Positions 1 to 6,266 of a stretch of 25,932 bases of DNA are shown here, one piece after another. How positions within the stretch are numbered: the first letter of the stretch is position 1; every line of letters starts with the position of its first letter. Under the pieces are notes generated by a model. It saw nothing but the letters and a program-made list of their open reading frames with translations, was not told where the DNA came from and did not search any database. The position numbers and the translations under genes were made by a program. This DNA comes from Solirubrobacteraceae bacterium (GTDB lineage: Bacteria > Actinomycetota > Thermoleophilia > Solirubrobacterales > Solirubrobacteraceae): NCBI GenBank assembly GCA_019683665.1, contig JADGIB010000011.1:1-25932 (forward strand). Direction: 5' to 3'.

Positions 1-1433
1 GGGTCGGCCGGAGGCGCGGCCGGGTCGGCGGGCGCGGGCGCCGGCGGGGGCGGCACCGGCTGGGTCGTCGCCGGCGGCGGCACGCTCTGGGTCGGCGCGC
101 CCGGCTGGACGGTGCCCGGCACGACGGTCACGCCGGCGCCGTCCTGCGCGGTCCCGGTCGGCGGCGGGGGCGTCGCGGGCTTGGCCGGCGCCGTCGTCGC
201 AGCCGGCTCGGCCGCGTCGTCGGGCTCGACGGCGGCGGCGGGGGCGGGCTGCGGCTCCCTGGCCTCGGTCTCGCGGCGCAGGCGCACGGGCGCCTCGTCG
301 GTGACCGGCTGCGGCTTGGGCTCGGCGACCGGCTCGGGCGCCTCGGCGACGGCGACGGGCGCGGCCGGGGCCGCCGGGATCGGGGCCGGCGCCGGGGCGG
401 GCTCGGGCGCCCGGGCGATCTGCGCCGGCTGCGGCGAGCGGTCGCCGCGGCTCGTGACGTGGTCGACCTCGACGGCGGCGCCGGTGACGATCGCGGCGGC
501 GGCGAGCGTCGCGGCGGTCTTCGACGCGATCGTGCCGATGCCGGCCGAGAGCATGCTCGCGGCCCCGGCCGCGGCGGTCGCGGCGGCGGCCGCGCCGGGG
601 GCGGCGCCGCCGCCGGCGGAGGCGGTCGTGCCGAGGTGGGCGAGCACGACCTTCTTGAGGAAGAGCAGCGGCGCCGCGGGCATGATCGCCGCCAGCGCCT
701 TGTTCGTCTCCTTGAGCTGCTGGCGGAACATCGCGCAGCGCTCGCACGCCTTCAGGTGGCGGCGGACCGGCGGGCTCATCCGCGTCAGGCCCTCGGCGAC
801 CTCGCCGAGCTCCAGGCGGACCTCCTCGCAGGTGAGGCGGCGCGCCTCCGACATCTCCGCCAGCGCGACCCGCGCCCGCACGAGCAGCGACTTCACCGAC
901 GGCACGGTCGTGTCCATGACCTCGGCGATCTGGTCGTAGGAGAGCGCGTCGATCTCGCGCAGCAGCAGCGCGGTCCGCTGCGTCTCGGGCAGCTCCTGGA
1001 CGTCGCCGACGAGCTGGCGGAACTCCTCGCGCTTGTGGACCTTGTCGGCGGTCGACTGGCCGTGCTCGGCGAGGTGGACGTCCATCGAGTCGACGCCGAT
1101 CGCCGTCTGGCGGCGCAGGTGGTTCAGCGACCGGTTGCGCGCGATCCGGTACAGCCACGGCCGCACGTTGATCGGCCGGTCGTCGGCGACCATCGCGTTG
1201 AACGCGGCGGCGAAGACCTCCTGCAGGACGTCCTCGGCGTCCTCGCGCGAGTTGAGCATGTGCCGGCAGAAGGCCAGCAGCCGCGACTGGTAGCGCGAGA
1301 CGAGCGTCTCGAAGGCCGCCTGGTTGCCGCGCCGGGTCAGCGCGACGAGCCGCTCGTCGGACTGCAGCCGCAGGAGCGGGGTCGGGCCACGCAGGCCGGC
1401 GAGCGCGGTGGGTTTGAAGGCGGAGACTTCCAT
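1..1433 (-). CDS. ECF-type sigma factor fused to zinc-finger, membrane and Pro/Ala-rich tail (3' end outside window)
   Basis: RNA polymerase sigma factor, at least 477 residues, no stop before the window edge. Region 2 lies at about residues 30-80 (motif SREDAEDVLQEVF, then RPWLYRIARN). Region 4 lies at about 145-190 (LPETQRTALLLREIDALSYD, then the helix-turn-helix SVKSLLVRARVAL). ECF sigma factors usually end near residue 190. This one continues with HLKACERC (H226, C230, C233), the Hx3Cx2C signature of zinc-binding anti-sigma domains, then a hydrophobic helix at about 305-321, then a long Ala/Pro-rich tail. The likely layout is a membrane-tethered sigma factor carrying its own anti-sigma-like domain, released or switched by a signal; that mechanism is inferred. 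The ATG at 1433 gives a normal sigma N-terminus and has a GAGGGA box upstream. It is divergent from tRNA-Leu. The family call is firm; the regulon is unknown. Confidence 0.9.
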   Translation of the reverse strand, partial: MEVSAFKPTALAGLRGPTPLLRLQSDERLVALTRRGNQAAFETLVSRYQSRLLAFCRHMLNSREDAEDVLQEVFAAAFNAMVADDRPINVRPWLYRIARNRSLNHLRRQTAIGVDSMDVHLAEHGQSTADKVHKREEFRQLVGDVQELPETQRTALLLREIDALSYDQIAEVMDTTVPSVKSLLVRARVALAEMSEARRLTCEEVRLELGEVAEGLTRMSPPVRRHLKACERCAMFRQQLKETNKALAAIMPAAPLLFLKKVVLAHLGTTASAGGGAAPGAAAAATAAAGAASMLSAGIGTIASKTAATLAAAAIVTGAAVEVDHVTSRGDRSPQPAQIARAPEPAPAPAPIPAAPAAPVAVAEAPEPVAEPKPQPVTDEAPVRLRRETEAREPQPAPAAAVEPDDAAEPAATTAPAKPATPPPPTGTAQDGAGVTVVPGTVQPGAPTQSVPPPATTQPVPPPPAPAPADPAAPPAD

Positions 1434-1467
1434 GGCTCGTCCCTCGGGGGAACACCCCAGGAACGAG

Positions 1468-1473
1468 TAGGTT
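1468..1473 (+). promoter_or_regulatory. Probable -10 box of tRNA-Leu
   Basis: TAGGTT lies 22 nt before the mature 5' end of tRNA-Leu. The same hexamer precedes the ThDP enzyme and the TetR gene in this window. No convincing -35 is visible. Confidence 0.4.
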
Positions 1474-1495
1474 GCGGTCGGAGTTGCGCTCCCGG

Positions 1496-1581
1496 GCCCG
1501 GGTGGCGGAACTGGTCTACGCGGCGGCCTTAAAAGCCGCTGTCCCGCGAGGGACGTGTGGGTTCGAATCCCACCCCGGGCA
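1496..1581 (+). tRNA. tRNA-Leu (anticodon UAA)
   Basis: Class II tRNA of 86 nt. The acceptor stem GCCCGGG/CCCGGGC is perfectly paired with discriminator A. The anticodon arm GCGGC-CTTAAAA-GCCGC places TAA at the anticodon. A long variable arm (GTCCCGCGAGGGAC) is typical of Leu and Ser, and the T-arm has GGTTCGAATCC. The CCA end is not encoded. It would read UUA, a codon that must be very rare at this GC content. In high-GC actinomycetes such as Streptomyces (bldA) this tRNA can have regulatory effects; nothing here shows that. Confidence 0.96.
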
Positions 1582-1583
1582 CT

Positions 1584-1610
1584 CGCCGCCGCCCCCCGCG
1601 CGCGGCGGCG
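1584..1610 (+). terminator. GC-rich hairpin after tRNA-Leu
   Basis: CGCCGCCGC at 1584-1592 pairs with GCGGCGGCG at 1602-1610, starting 3 nt after the tRNA. There is no T-run, so this is a possible terminator only. Confidence 0.35.
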
Positions 1611-1645
1611 GCGCCGAACGCCGGTCGCGGCCCGGCGGCCGCGGG

Positions 1646-1651
1646 TAGAGT
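1646..1651 (+). promoter_or_regulatory. -10 box of a leaderless promoter
   Basis: TAGAGT is followed by 6 nt and then the ATG at 1658, so transcription would start at or next to the A of ATG. No ribosome binding site lies between. Confidence 0.45.
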
Positions 1652-1657
1652 CCCGCC

Positions 1658-2140
1658 ATGACGGTTCGACGACTGGCACGAACGGTGGCGGTCGCGGCGG
1701 GAGCCGTCGCGATCGGGGCGGGCAGCGCGGACGCGGCGATCCGCGTGTGGACGCCGGAGGGGCAGGAGCTGGTGCGGTTCCGGACGCTCACCTGTCGGGT
1801 GGACGGCGCCGGGTTCCACGGGCGGGCGGTCGTGCGGGGCTGGCGCCTGAACGTCCGCATCCAGCCCTTCTCGGGCTTCAAGCGCTACCCGCTCGAGTAC
1901 GGCCTGGGCGAGCAGCTGCGCCACTTCTTCCTCGACCCGCCCGGAGGCGGCGAGACGTACAGCAACGCGCAGGAGCCGCCGCCGGCCGCGGCGCGGCTCA
2001 CGCTCGGCGGCTCGATCCAGTTCCCGGGCGGGCGCAAGCGGATCCGGATCGCCTTCCCGGTCACCTACGACCGCTCCGAGGGCGAGCCGAGCATCGTCCG
2101 CGTGGTCGGCACGGCGGCGTGCAGCTGGCGGCGGCGGTAG
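1658..2140 (+). CDS. Small secreted protein of unknown function
   Basis: 160 residues. A signal peptide is visible: basic VRRLAR, then a hydrophobic Ala/Val/Gly run, then AGSADA before a cut near residue 26-27. The mature part is rich in Arg and aromatic residues and looks beta-rich. It has only two cysteines (C46 and C155), which could form a disulfide outside the cell. No family is recognised. The ATG at 1658 puts the signal peptide at the exact N-terminus and lies 6 nt after a TANNNT box, fitting a leaderless message. It stands alone between tRNA-Leu and the convergent hydrolase, with a strong hairpin between it and that gene. Confidence 0.75.
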   Translation: MTVRRLARTVAVAAGAVAIGAGSADAAIRVWTPEGQELVRFRTLTCRVDGAGFHGRAVVRGWRLNVRIQPFSGFKRYPLEYGLGEQLRHFFLDPPGGGETYSNAQEPPPAAARLTLGGSIQFPGGRKRIRIAFPVTYDRSEGEPSIVRVVGTAACSWRRR

Positions 2141-2157
2141 GGCGCCCGGCGGCGCCC

Positions 2158-2226
2158 GCGCCGCGCTCGCCCGCGGCTGGGCCGCCGCCCCCGCGGGGCG
2201 GCGGCCTGCGCCGCGCTCGCCCGCGG
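2158..2226. repeat. Two exact 19-bp direct repeats flanking a perfect hairpin
   Basis: GCGCCGCGCTCGCCCGCGG occurs at 2158-2176 and again at 2208-2226, 50 bp apart. The perfect stem-loop at 2180-2206 sits between them, in the gap between two convergent genes. Confidence 0.75.
2180..2206. terminator. Bidirectional hairpin between convergent genes
   Basis: GGCCGCCGCCCC at 2180-2191 pairs perfectly with GGGGCGGCGGCC at 2195-2206 around a CGC loop. It lies between two convergent stop codons and can serve both strands. It lacks a U-tract, as is common in GC-rich actinobacteria. Confidence 0.6.
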
Positions 2227-2231
2227 GCCGG

Positions 2232-3053
2232 TCAGCCCGCCGCGAACGCGCGCACCGCGTCGAGGTACGCGCCGGGTCGCTCCGCGTACGGGAAGTGGCC
2301 GGCGCCGTCGATCGTCACGAGCCGCTCCCGCGGGGCGAGCGCGGCGATCTCGGCCGCGGCGGCGGGCGGGAGCGCCCGGTCCTCGGCGCCGGCGATCGCC
2401 AGCAGCGGCGCGTCCACCCCCGCGAGCCGGTCGCGCACGTCGTAGCCGTCGAAGGCGTCCTCGTCGAGGGCGACGTCGACCCGGAAGCGGACGTCGTCGA
2501 GCCGCGCCCGCAGCGCCGCGCACGCCGGGCCGTCCGGGTCGGCGCAGAAGAACGGCATCTGCCCGCGCCACGCCGCCCGCAGGTCGGCCTCGGTGCGCGC
2601 CGTCTCCTCGGCCTCGAACGCGGCGGTCACCGCCGGGCGGCCGAACGCCCGGACGCGCGCCTCGAAGCCGTCGAACGCCGCCTCGGCCGCCGCCCCGCAC
2701 GAGGCGATCACCCGCGCGGCGTGCCCGGGGTGCTCGACCGCGCACGTCAGCGCCACGAACGCGCCGAACGAGTGCCCCAGCAGCGTGTACGGCCCGAGCC
2801 CGAGCGTCTCGGCGAACGCCCGCACCGCGCGCGCGTACCCGGGCAGGCTCCGCTCCCCGGGCGGGGCGGGCGCCGAGCGGCCGTGGTCGGGGAGGTCGAG
2901 CGCGAGCACCCGGTGGGCGTCGCCCAGCGGCGCCAGCCAGTCGCCGAGCAGCGCGCCGTCCGCGCCCGGCCCGGGGTGCAGCGCGACGATCGCCGGCCCG
3001 GCGCCCCACTCGCGCCAGTGCAGCTCGACGCCGCCGCAGACGCGGGCCGGCAT
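2232..3053 (-). CDS. Alpha/beta-fold hydrolase
   Basis: 273 residues, full length for a single-domain alpha/beta hydrolase. The oxyanion-hole stretch ALHPGPG lies at residues 24-30. The nucleophile elbow GHSFG is at 93-97 (S95), followed by the acid at D225 (AGAEDRA) and H253 (GAGHFPYAERP). The triad and spacing are complete. The layout resembles proline iminopeptidase, haloalkane dehalogenase or 3-oxoadipate enol-lactonase relatives, but the substrate cannot be read from sequence. The ATG at 3053 shares one base with the stop of the upstream regulator (TGATG), so the two are translationally coupled. An earlier in-frame start exists but would run back through the regulator. No signal peptide, so probably cytoplasmic. 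Confidence 0.88.
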   Translation of the reverse strand: MPARVCGGVELHWREWGAGPAIVALHPGPGADGALLGDWLAPLGDAHRVLALDLPDHGRSAPAPPGERSLPGYARAVRAFAETLGLGPYTLLGHSFGAFVALTCAVEHPGHAARVIASCGAAAEAAFDGFEARVRAFGRPAVTAAFEAEETARTEADLRAAWRGQMPFFCADPDGPACAALRARLDDVRFRVDVALDEDAFDGYDVRDRLAGVDAPLLAIAGAEDRALPPAAAAEIAALAPRERLVTIDGAGHFPYAERPGAYLDAVRAFAAG

Positions 3054-3427
3054 CAGCGCTCGACGATGACCGTCGTCGACTTCACGACGGCGGTTGCGGG
3101 GACGCCCGGGCGCAGCTCGAGCTCCTCGGCCGCCTCGCGCGACATGAGCGACACGACCCGGTAGGGCCCGCACGCGAGCTCGACCTTCGCCATGACGCCG
3201 TCGGCCTCGACGCCGACGACGATCCCGGCCAGGCGGTTGCGCGCGCTCGTCCGCTCGCCGCCGGTCCCGCGCTCGCGCAGCAGCCGCGCCAGCTCGTCGG
3301 CGCGCAGGTAGCGCTGCCGGCCGCGGCGCTCGAACGCGATCCGCCCGTCGCGCTCCCAGCGGCGCAGCGTGTCGGTCGAGACGCCGAGCGCCTGGGCGGC
3401 GGCGCCGATGCGCACGAGGTCCTCCAC
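3053..3427 (-). CDS. HTH (MerR/excisionase-like) plus TOBE/Mop-domain regulator
   Basis: 124 residues. Residues 5-50 form a helix-turn-helix with the MerR/excisionase pattern (IGAAAQALGVSTDTLRRWER, then RYLRADELARLL). Residues about 62-124 match a single TOBE/Mop domain (SARNRLAGIVVGVE at its start, later TAVVKSTTVIVE). Mop domains bind molybdate or tungstate, and this pairing is seen in actinobacterial regulators, so oxyanion sensing is likely though unproven. No molybdate transporter or molybdoenzyme lies nearby. The GTG at 3427 is the only sensible start. A TAGGCT box ends 7 nt before it and overlaps the TAG stop of the upstream HxlR gene, suggesting its own leaderless promoter. It is coupled to the downstream hydrolase. 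Confidence 0.85.
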   Translation of the reverse strand: MEDLVRIGAAAQALGVSTDTLRRWERDGRIAFERRGRQRYLRADELARLLRERGTGGERTSARNRLAGIVVGVEADGVMAKVELACGPYRVVSLMSREAAEELELRPGVPATAVVKSTTVIVER

Positions 3428-3434
3428 GGCCGCC

Positions 3435-3440
3435 AGCCTA
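3435..3440 (-). promoter_or_regulatory. -10 box of a leaderless promoter for the HTH-TOBE gene
   Basis: On the minus strand TAGGCT ends 7 nt before the GTG start at 3427. It contains the TAG stop codon of the HxlR-type gene. A -35 is not evident. Confidence 0.35.
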
Positions 3441-4127
3441 CGGGCCCGGCCGGTCAGGCCACGTGCTCAGCGGCCCGGTCGCGGCGCCGGACGGGGTGAA
3501 CGCGGCGAGCGCGCGGTCCAGCAGCGCCGCGTCGCCGTCGGCGGCGAGCCGGTCGGTGCGCGCCTGCGGCCCGAGCGCGGCGATCCAGTCGGCCTCGTCG
3601 CCCGACAGCGCCGCGTCCGCCGCGTCGACCGGCGGGCGCTCGCTCAGCGTCGCGCCGCGCCGGCCGAGCGCCAGCCAGTAGCGGCGGTCGCCGACGCGCA
3701 GCTCGACCACCCCTGTCGGGCCGGCCGGGCACAGCCCGCACGTCGCGCGCAGGACGGCGCCGACGTCGACGGCCTCGCTCGGCCGCGGCTCGCTCCAGGC
3801 CCAGCGGTGGCCCCAGCGCGACAGCGCCGCGATGACCGGCACGAGGTCGCGGGCGCGCTCGGTCAGCTCGTAGTCGACCCGCGGCGGCACCTCGCGGTAG
3901 CGCTGGCGGGTCAGCAGCCCGTCGGCGACCATCCGGTTCAGCCGCGAGCGCAGCTGCTCGGTCGAGATCCCCGGCAGGACGCGCTGCAGCTCGACGAACC
4001 GCCGCGGCCCGCAGACGAGGTCGCGGACGATGAGCAGCGTCCACTTGTCGCCGACGAGATCGAGCGCGCGGGCGTCCGGCGACCACTGGTCGTACGGATG
4101 CCGCTTGGGCGAGGGAACGGCGGTGAT
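3438..4127 (-). CDS. HxlR-family winged-helix regulator with C-terminal extension; apparent ATC start
   Basis: Dimeric DNA-binding regulator, 229 residues from the proposed start. The HxlR core is clear: DARALDLVGDKWTLLIVRDL, then RFVELQRVLPGIS, then LRSRLNRMVADGLLTR. HxlR proteins are usually 100-130 residues. The extra about 120 residues have an SCP2-like look (VVELRVGDRRYWLALG) and could bind a ligand. The reading frame, open from 4160, has no ATG, GTG or TTG before the core; the first ATG (3932) would cut out the DNA-binding domain. A perfect AGGAGG at 4139-4134 is followed 6 nt later by ATC (4127), so ATC is the likely start unless the base is a sequencing error. It is divergent from the ThDP enzyme and may control it. 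Confidence 0.8.
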   Translation of the reverse strand: MTAVPSPKRHPYDQWSPDARALDLVGDKWTLLIVRDLVCGPRRFVELQRVLPGISTEQLRSRLNRMVADGLLTRQRYREVPPRVDYELTERARDLVPVIAALSRWGHRWAWSEPRPSEAVDVGAVLRATCGLCPAGPTGVVELRVGDRRYWLALGRRGATLSERPPVDAADAALSGDEADWIAALGPQARTDRLAADGDAALLDRALAAFTPSGAATGPLSTWPDRPGP

Positions 4128-4133
4128 GACTGG

Positions 4134-4139
4134 CCTCCT
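4134..4139 (-). promoter_or_regulatory. Ribosome binding site that sets the ATC start
   Basis: AGGAGG on the minus strand, 6 nt before ATC at 4127-4125. It is the only evidence that fixes where translation of the HxlR-type gene begins. Confidence 0.65.
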
Positions 4140-4259
4140 GCCTGGGCCGAGTGACGCCGGTCAATCTACCTGGTGCGATCAAGCGTCCGGGGGCCAGTTC
4201 CACCCCGGCCCGGGGCAGGTCCCCACCCCGGCGGGGGTGCCCGGACGCTGACCCGGCGC

Positions 4260-4288
4260 TCGACCGAACGTCAGCGTTCATGTAGGTT
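4260..4288 (+). promoter_or_regulatory. Promoter and operator of the ThDP-enzyme gene
   Basis: The -35 TCGACC (4260-4265) and -10 TAGGTT (4283-4288) are 17 bp apart, with the ATG 8 nt after the -10, so the transcript is probably leaderless. An inverted repeat, GAACG-TCAG-CGTTC (4266-4279), fills most of the spacer. A protein bound there would block RNA polymerase. The divergent HxlR-type regulator is one candidate. Confidence 0.55.
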
Positions 4289-4296
4289 GCCCGCCC

Positions 4297-5937
4297 ATGG
4301 CTGCCGACACGGGGAAGGAGACGAGGCTCCACGGCGGGCGTCTCGTCGCGAGGCGACTGAAGGCCCACGGCGTGACGAAGCTCTTCACGCTCTCGGGCGG
4401 GCACCTGTTCTCGGTCTACGACGGCTGCCGGGCGGAGGGGATCGACATCGTCGACGTCCGCCACGAGCAGACCGCCGCGTTCGCCGCCGAGGGCTGGGCC
4501 AAGGTCACCCGGCAGCCGGGGGTCGCCGCGCTCACCGCCGGCCCCGGCGTGACGAACGGGATGAGCGCGCTCGGGTCCGCCCAGCAGAACGGCTCGCCGA
4601 TGGTCGTCCTCGGCGGCCGCGCGCCCGCGTTCCGCTGGGGGCAGGGCTCGCTGCAGGAGGTCGACCACGTCCCGTTCGTGGCGCCGCTGGCGAAGCTCGC
4701 CCGCACCCCGGCCTCGACCGCCGAGATCCCGCCGCTCGTCGACGAGGCGATCGTCACCGCGATGCGCGCCCCGACCGGCCCCGCGTTCGTCGACCTCCCG
4801 CTCGACCACGTCTTCATGGAGCTCGACGAGGAGCCCGAGTCCACCGCCCGGATCCCCGACCCGCGCGACACTCCGGCCGCCGAGGGCGTCGAGGCGGCGA
4901 TCGCGCTCCTGCGCGACGCGCGGCGGCCGGTGATCATGGCCGGCACCGGCCTCTACTGGGGCCACGGCGAGGCCGCGCTGCGCGCGCTCGTCGAGGAGCG
5001 GCGCATCCCCGTCTGCGTCAACGGGCAGGCGCGCGGCTGCGTGCCCGCCGACCACGAGCTCGCGTTCTCGCGCGCCCGCTCGACCGCGCTGAAGGGGGCC
5101 GACGTCGCGCTCGTCGTCGGCGTCCCGATGGACTTCCGCCTCGGCTTCGGCGCCGCGTTCGGCGACGACACGAAGATCGTCCTCGTCGACGCCGCCCCCT
5201 CGGGCCGCACGCTCGCCCGCCGCCCCGAGCTCGAGCTCTACGGCGGGATCGCGGCGACGCTCGACGCGCTGCGCGACGGCGGCGCGCTCGACACGCGGGC
5301 GTGGGTCGACGAGCTGCGCGCCGTCGAGACCGAGCGGCGCGCCGCCGAGGCGGCCGAGCGCGCCGATGACCGCGCGCCGCTGCACCCGATGCGCCTCTAC
5401 GCCGAGCTGGCCCAGGTGCTCGACCGCGACGCGATCGTCATCGGCGACGGCGGCGACTTCGTCTCCTACGCGGGCCGCGTCGTCGAGTCCTACGAGCCCG
5501 GCTGCTGGCTGGACCCCGGGCCGTTCGGCTGCCTGGGCGCCGGGCCTGGCTACGCGCTCGCGGCCAAGCTCGCCCACCCCGGCCGCCAGGTCGTGCTCCT
5601 GCTCGGCGACGGCGCGTTCGGCTTCAGCGGGATGGAGTGGGACACGCTCGCCCGCCACGGGGTCGGCGTCGTCGGCGTCGTCGGCAACAACGGCATCTGG
5701 GCGCTGGAGAAGCACCCGATGGAGTTCCTCTACGGGTACTCGGTCGCGGCCGAGCTGCGGCCCGAGACCCCGTACCACGAGGTCGTCGCCGCGCTCGGCG
5801 GCCACGGCGAGCTCGTCCGCACCCCCGGCGAGCTGCGGCCCGCGCTGGAACGCGCGTTCGCGGCCGGCGGCCCGGCGCTCGTCAACGTCCTCACCGACCC
5901 GGGCGTCGTCTACCCGCGCCGGGCGAACCTCGCCTGA
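4297..5937 (+). CDS. Thiamine diphosphate-dependent enzyme of the acetolactate synthase/2-hydroxyacyl-CoA lyase type
   Basis: 546 residues in the three-domain layout of this family. The N-terminal Pyr domain has the catalytic Glu in DVRHEQTAAFAAEGWAK (E57) and the AGPGVTNG loop. The central domain follows at about 190-330. The C-terminal PP domain has the ThDP/Mg signature GDGAFGF (437) with NN at 464-465, the expected spacing. These enzymes decarboxylate or ligate 2-keto acids or cleave 2-hydroxyacyl-CoA. IlvB, oxalyl-CoA decarboxylase and 2-hydroxyacyl-CoA lyase are all possible, and no regulatory IlvN subunit is adjacent, so a biosynthetic acetolactate synthase is less likely. The ATG at 4297 follows a good leaderless promoter. 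The gene stands alone with a GC-rich hairpin after its stop. Confidence 0.88.
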   Translation: MAADTGKETRLHGGRLVARRLKAHGVTKLFTLSGGHLFSVYDGCRAEGIDIVDVRHEQTAAFAAEGWAKVTRQPGVAALTAGPGVTNGMSALGSAQQNGSPMVVLGGRAPAFRWGQGSLQEVDHVPFVAPLAKLARTPASTAEIPPLVDEAIVTAMRAPTGPAFVDLPLDHVFMELDEEPESTARIPDPRDTPAAEGVEAAIALLRDARRPVIMAGTGLYWGHGEAALRALVEERRIPVCVNGQARGCVPADHELAFSRARSTALKGADVALVVGVPMDFRLGFGAAFGDDTKIVLVDAAPSGRTLARRPELELYGGIAATLDALRDGGALDTRAWVDELRAVETERRAAEAAERADDRAPLHPMRLYAELAQVLDRDAIVIGDGGDFVSYAGRVVESYEPGCWLDPGPFGCLGAGPGYALAAKLAHPGRQVVLLLGDGAFGFSGMEWDTLARHGVGVVGVVGNNGIWALEKHPMEFLYGYSVAAELRPETPYHEVVAALGGHGELVRTPGELRPALERAFAAGGPALVNVLTDPGVVYPRRANLA

Positions 5938-6266
5938 CCGGCGCCGGGGCGGCCCCGCCGGGCCCGGAATCCGAGGTCCTGCCGCGGCGCGCGCCAATAG
6001 CGCATCGTGCGCCCGGTTTCACCTGAACATGGACGTTCGTTCGATGGCGGTTGCGCCGCGTCGCCAACATACTGCCGCCACCGGTCAGGTGGGGGTTCGC
6101 CCCTGTCGGCCGGCGCATAGGCTCGGGCGAAGCCGCATCGAATCGGCGCCTCCCGCCGTCCGAGCCACCCGAACGGTCCCTGCATGGCACGTACCCCTGC
6201 CGGTCCTGTCGGGGCCACTTTCGAAAGCCGTCCCGCTCGCGGGGCGGCTTTCGAGCTCCCGGACCG
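5938..6266. other. Gene-free stretch with hairpins and a GAAC-N6-GTTC site
   Basis: No convincing coding region on either strand. Just after the ThDP gene is a GC-rich self-complementary stretch that may end its transcript. GAAC-ATGGAC-GTTC at 6025-6038 resembles the operator in front of that gene. A possible -10 (TAGGCT, 6118-6123) points toward the strong hairpin at 6221-6254, which would make a transcript of roughly 100-130 nt if real. No known RNA family is recognised. Confidence 0.4.
6221..6254. terminator. Strong hairpin after the Ppx-type gene
   Basis: The 16-base arms 6221-6236 and 6239-6254 pair with one G-U (TCGAAAGCCG pairs with CGGCTTTCGA, then CCCGC with GCGGG). It lies 12 nt beyond the stop of the minus-strand phosphatase gene and is the likely end of that operon. 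It has no U-run. Confidence 0.6.

Noticed and set aside
3454..5997. An 847-residue open frame on the minus strand across the ThDP gene
   Set aside because: It is Arg/Ala/Gly-rich nonsense antisense to a clear enzyme gene; long false frames are normal at this GC content.
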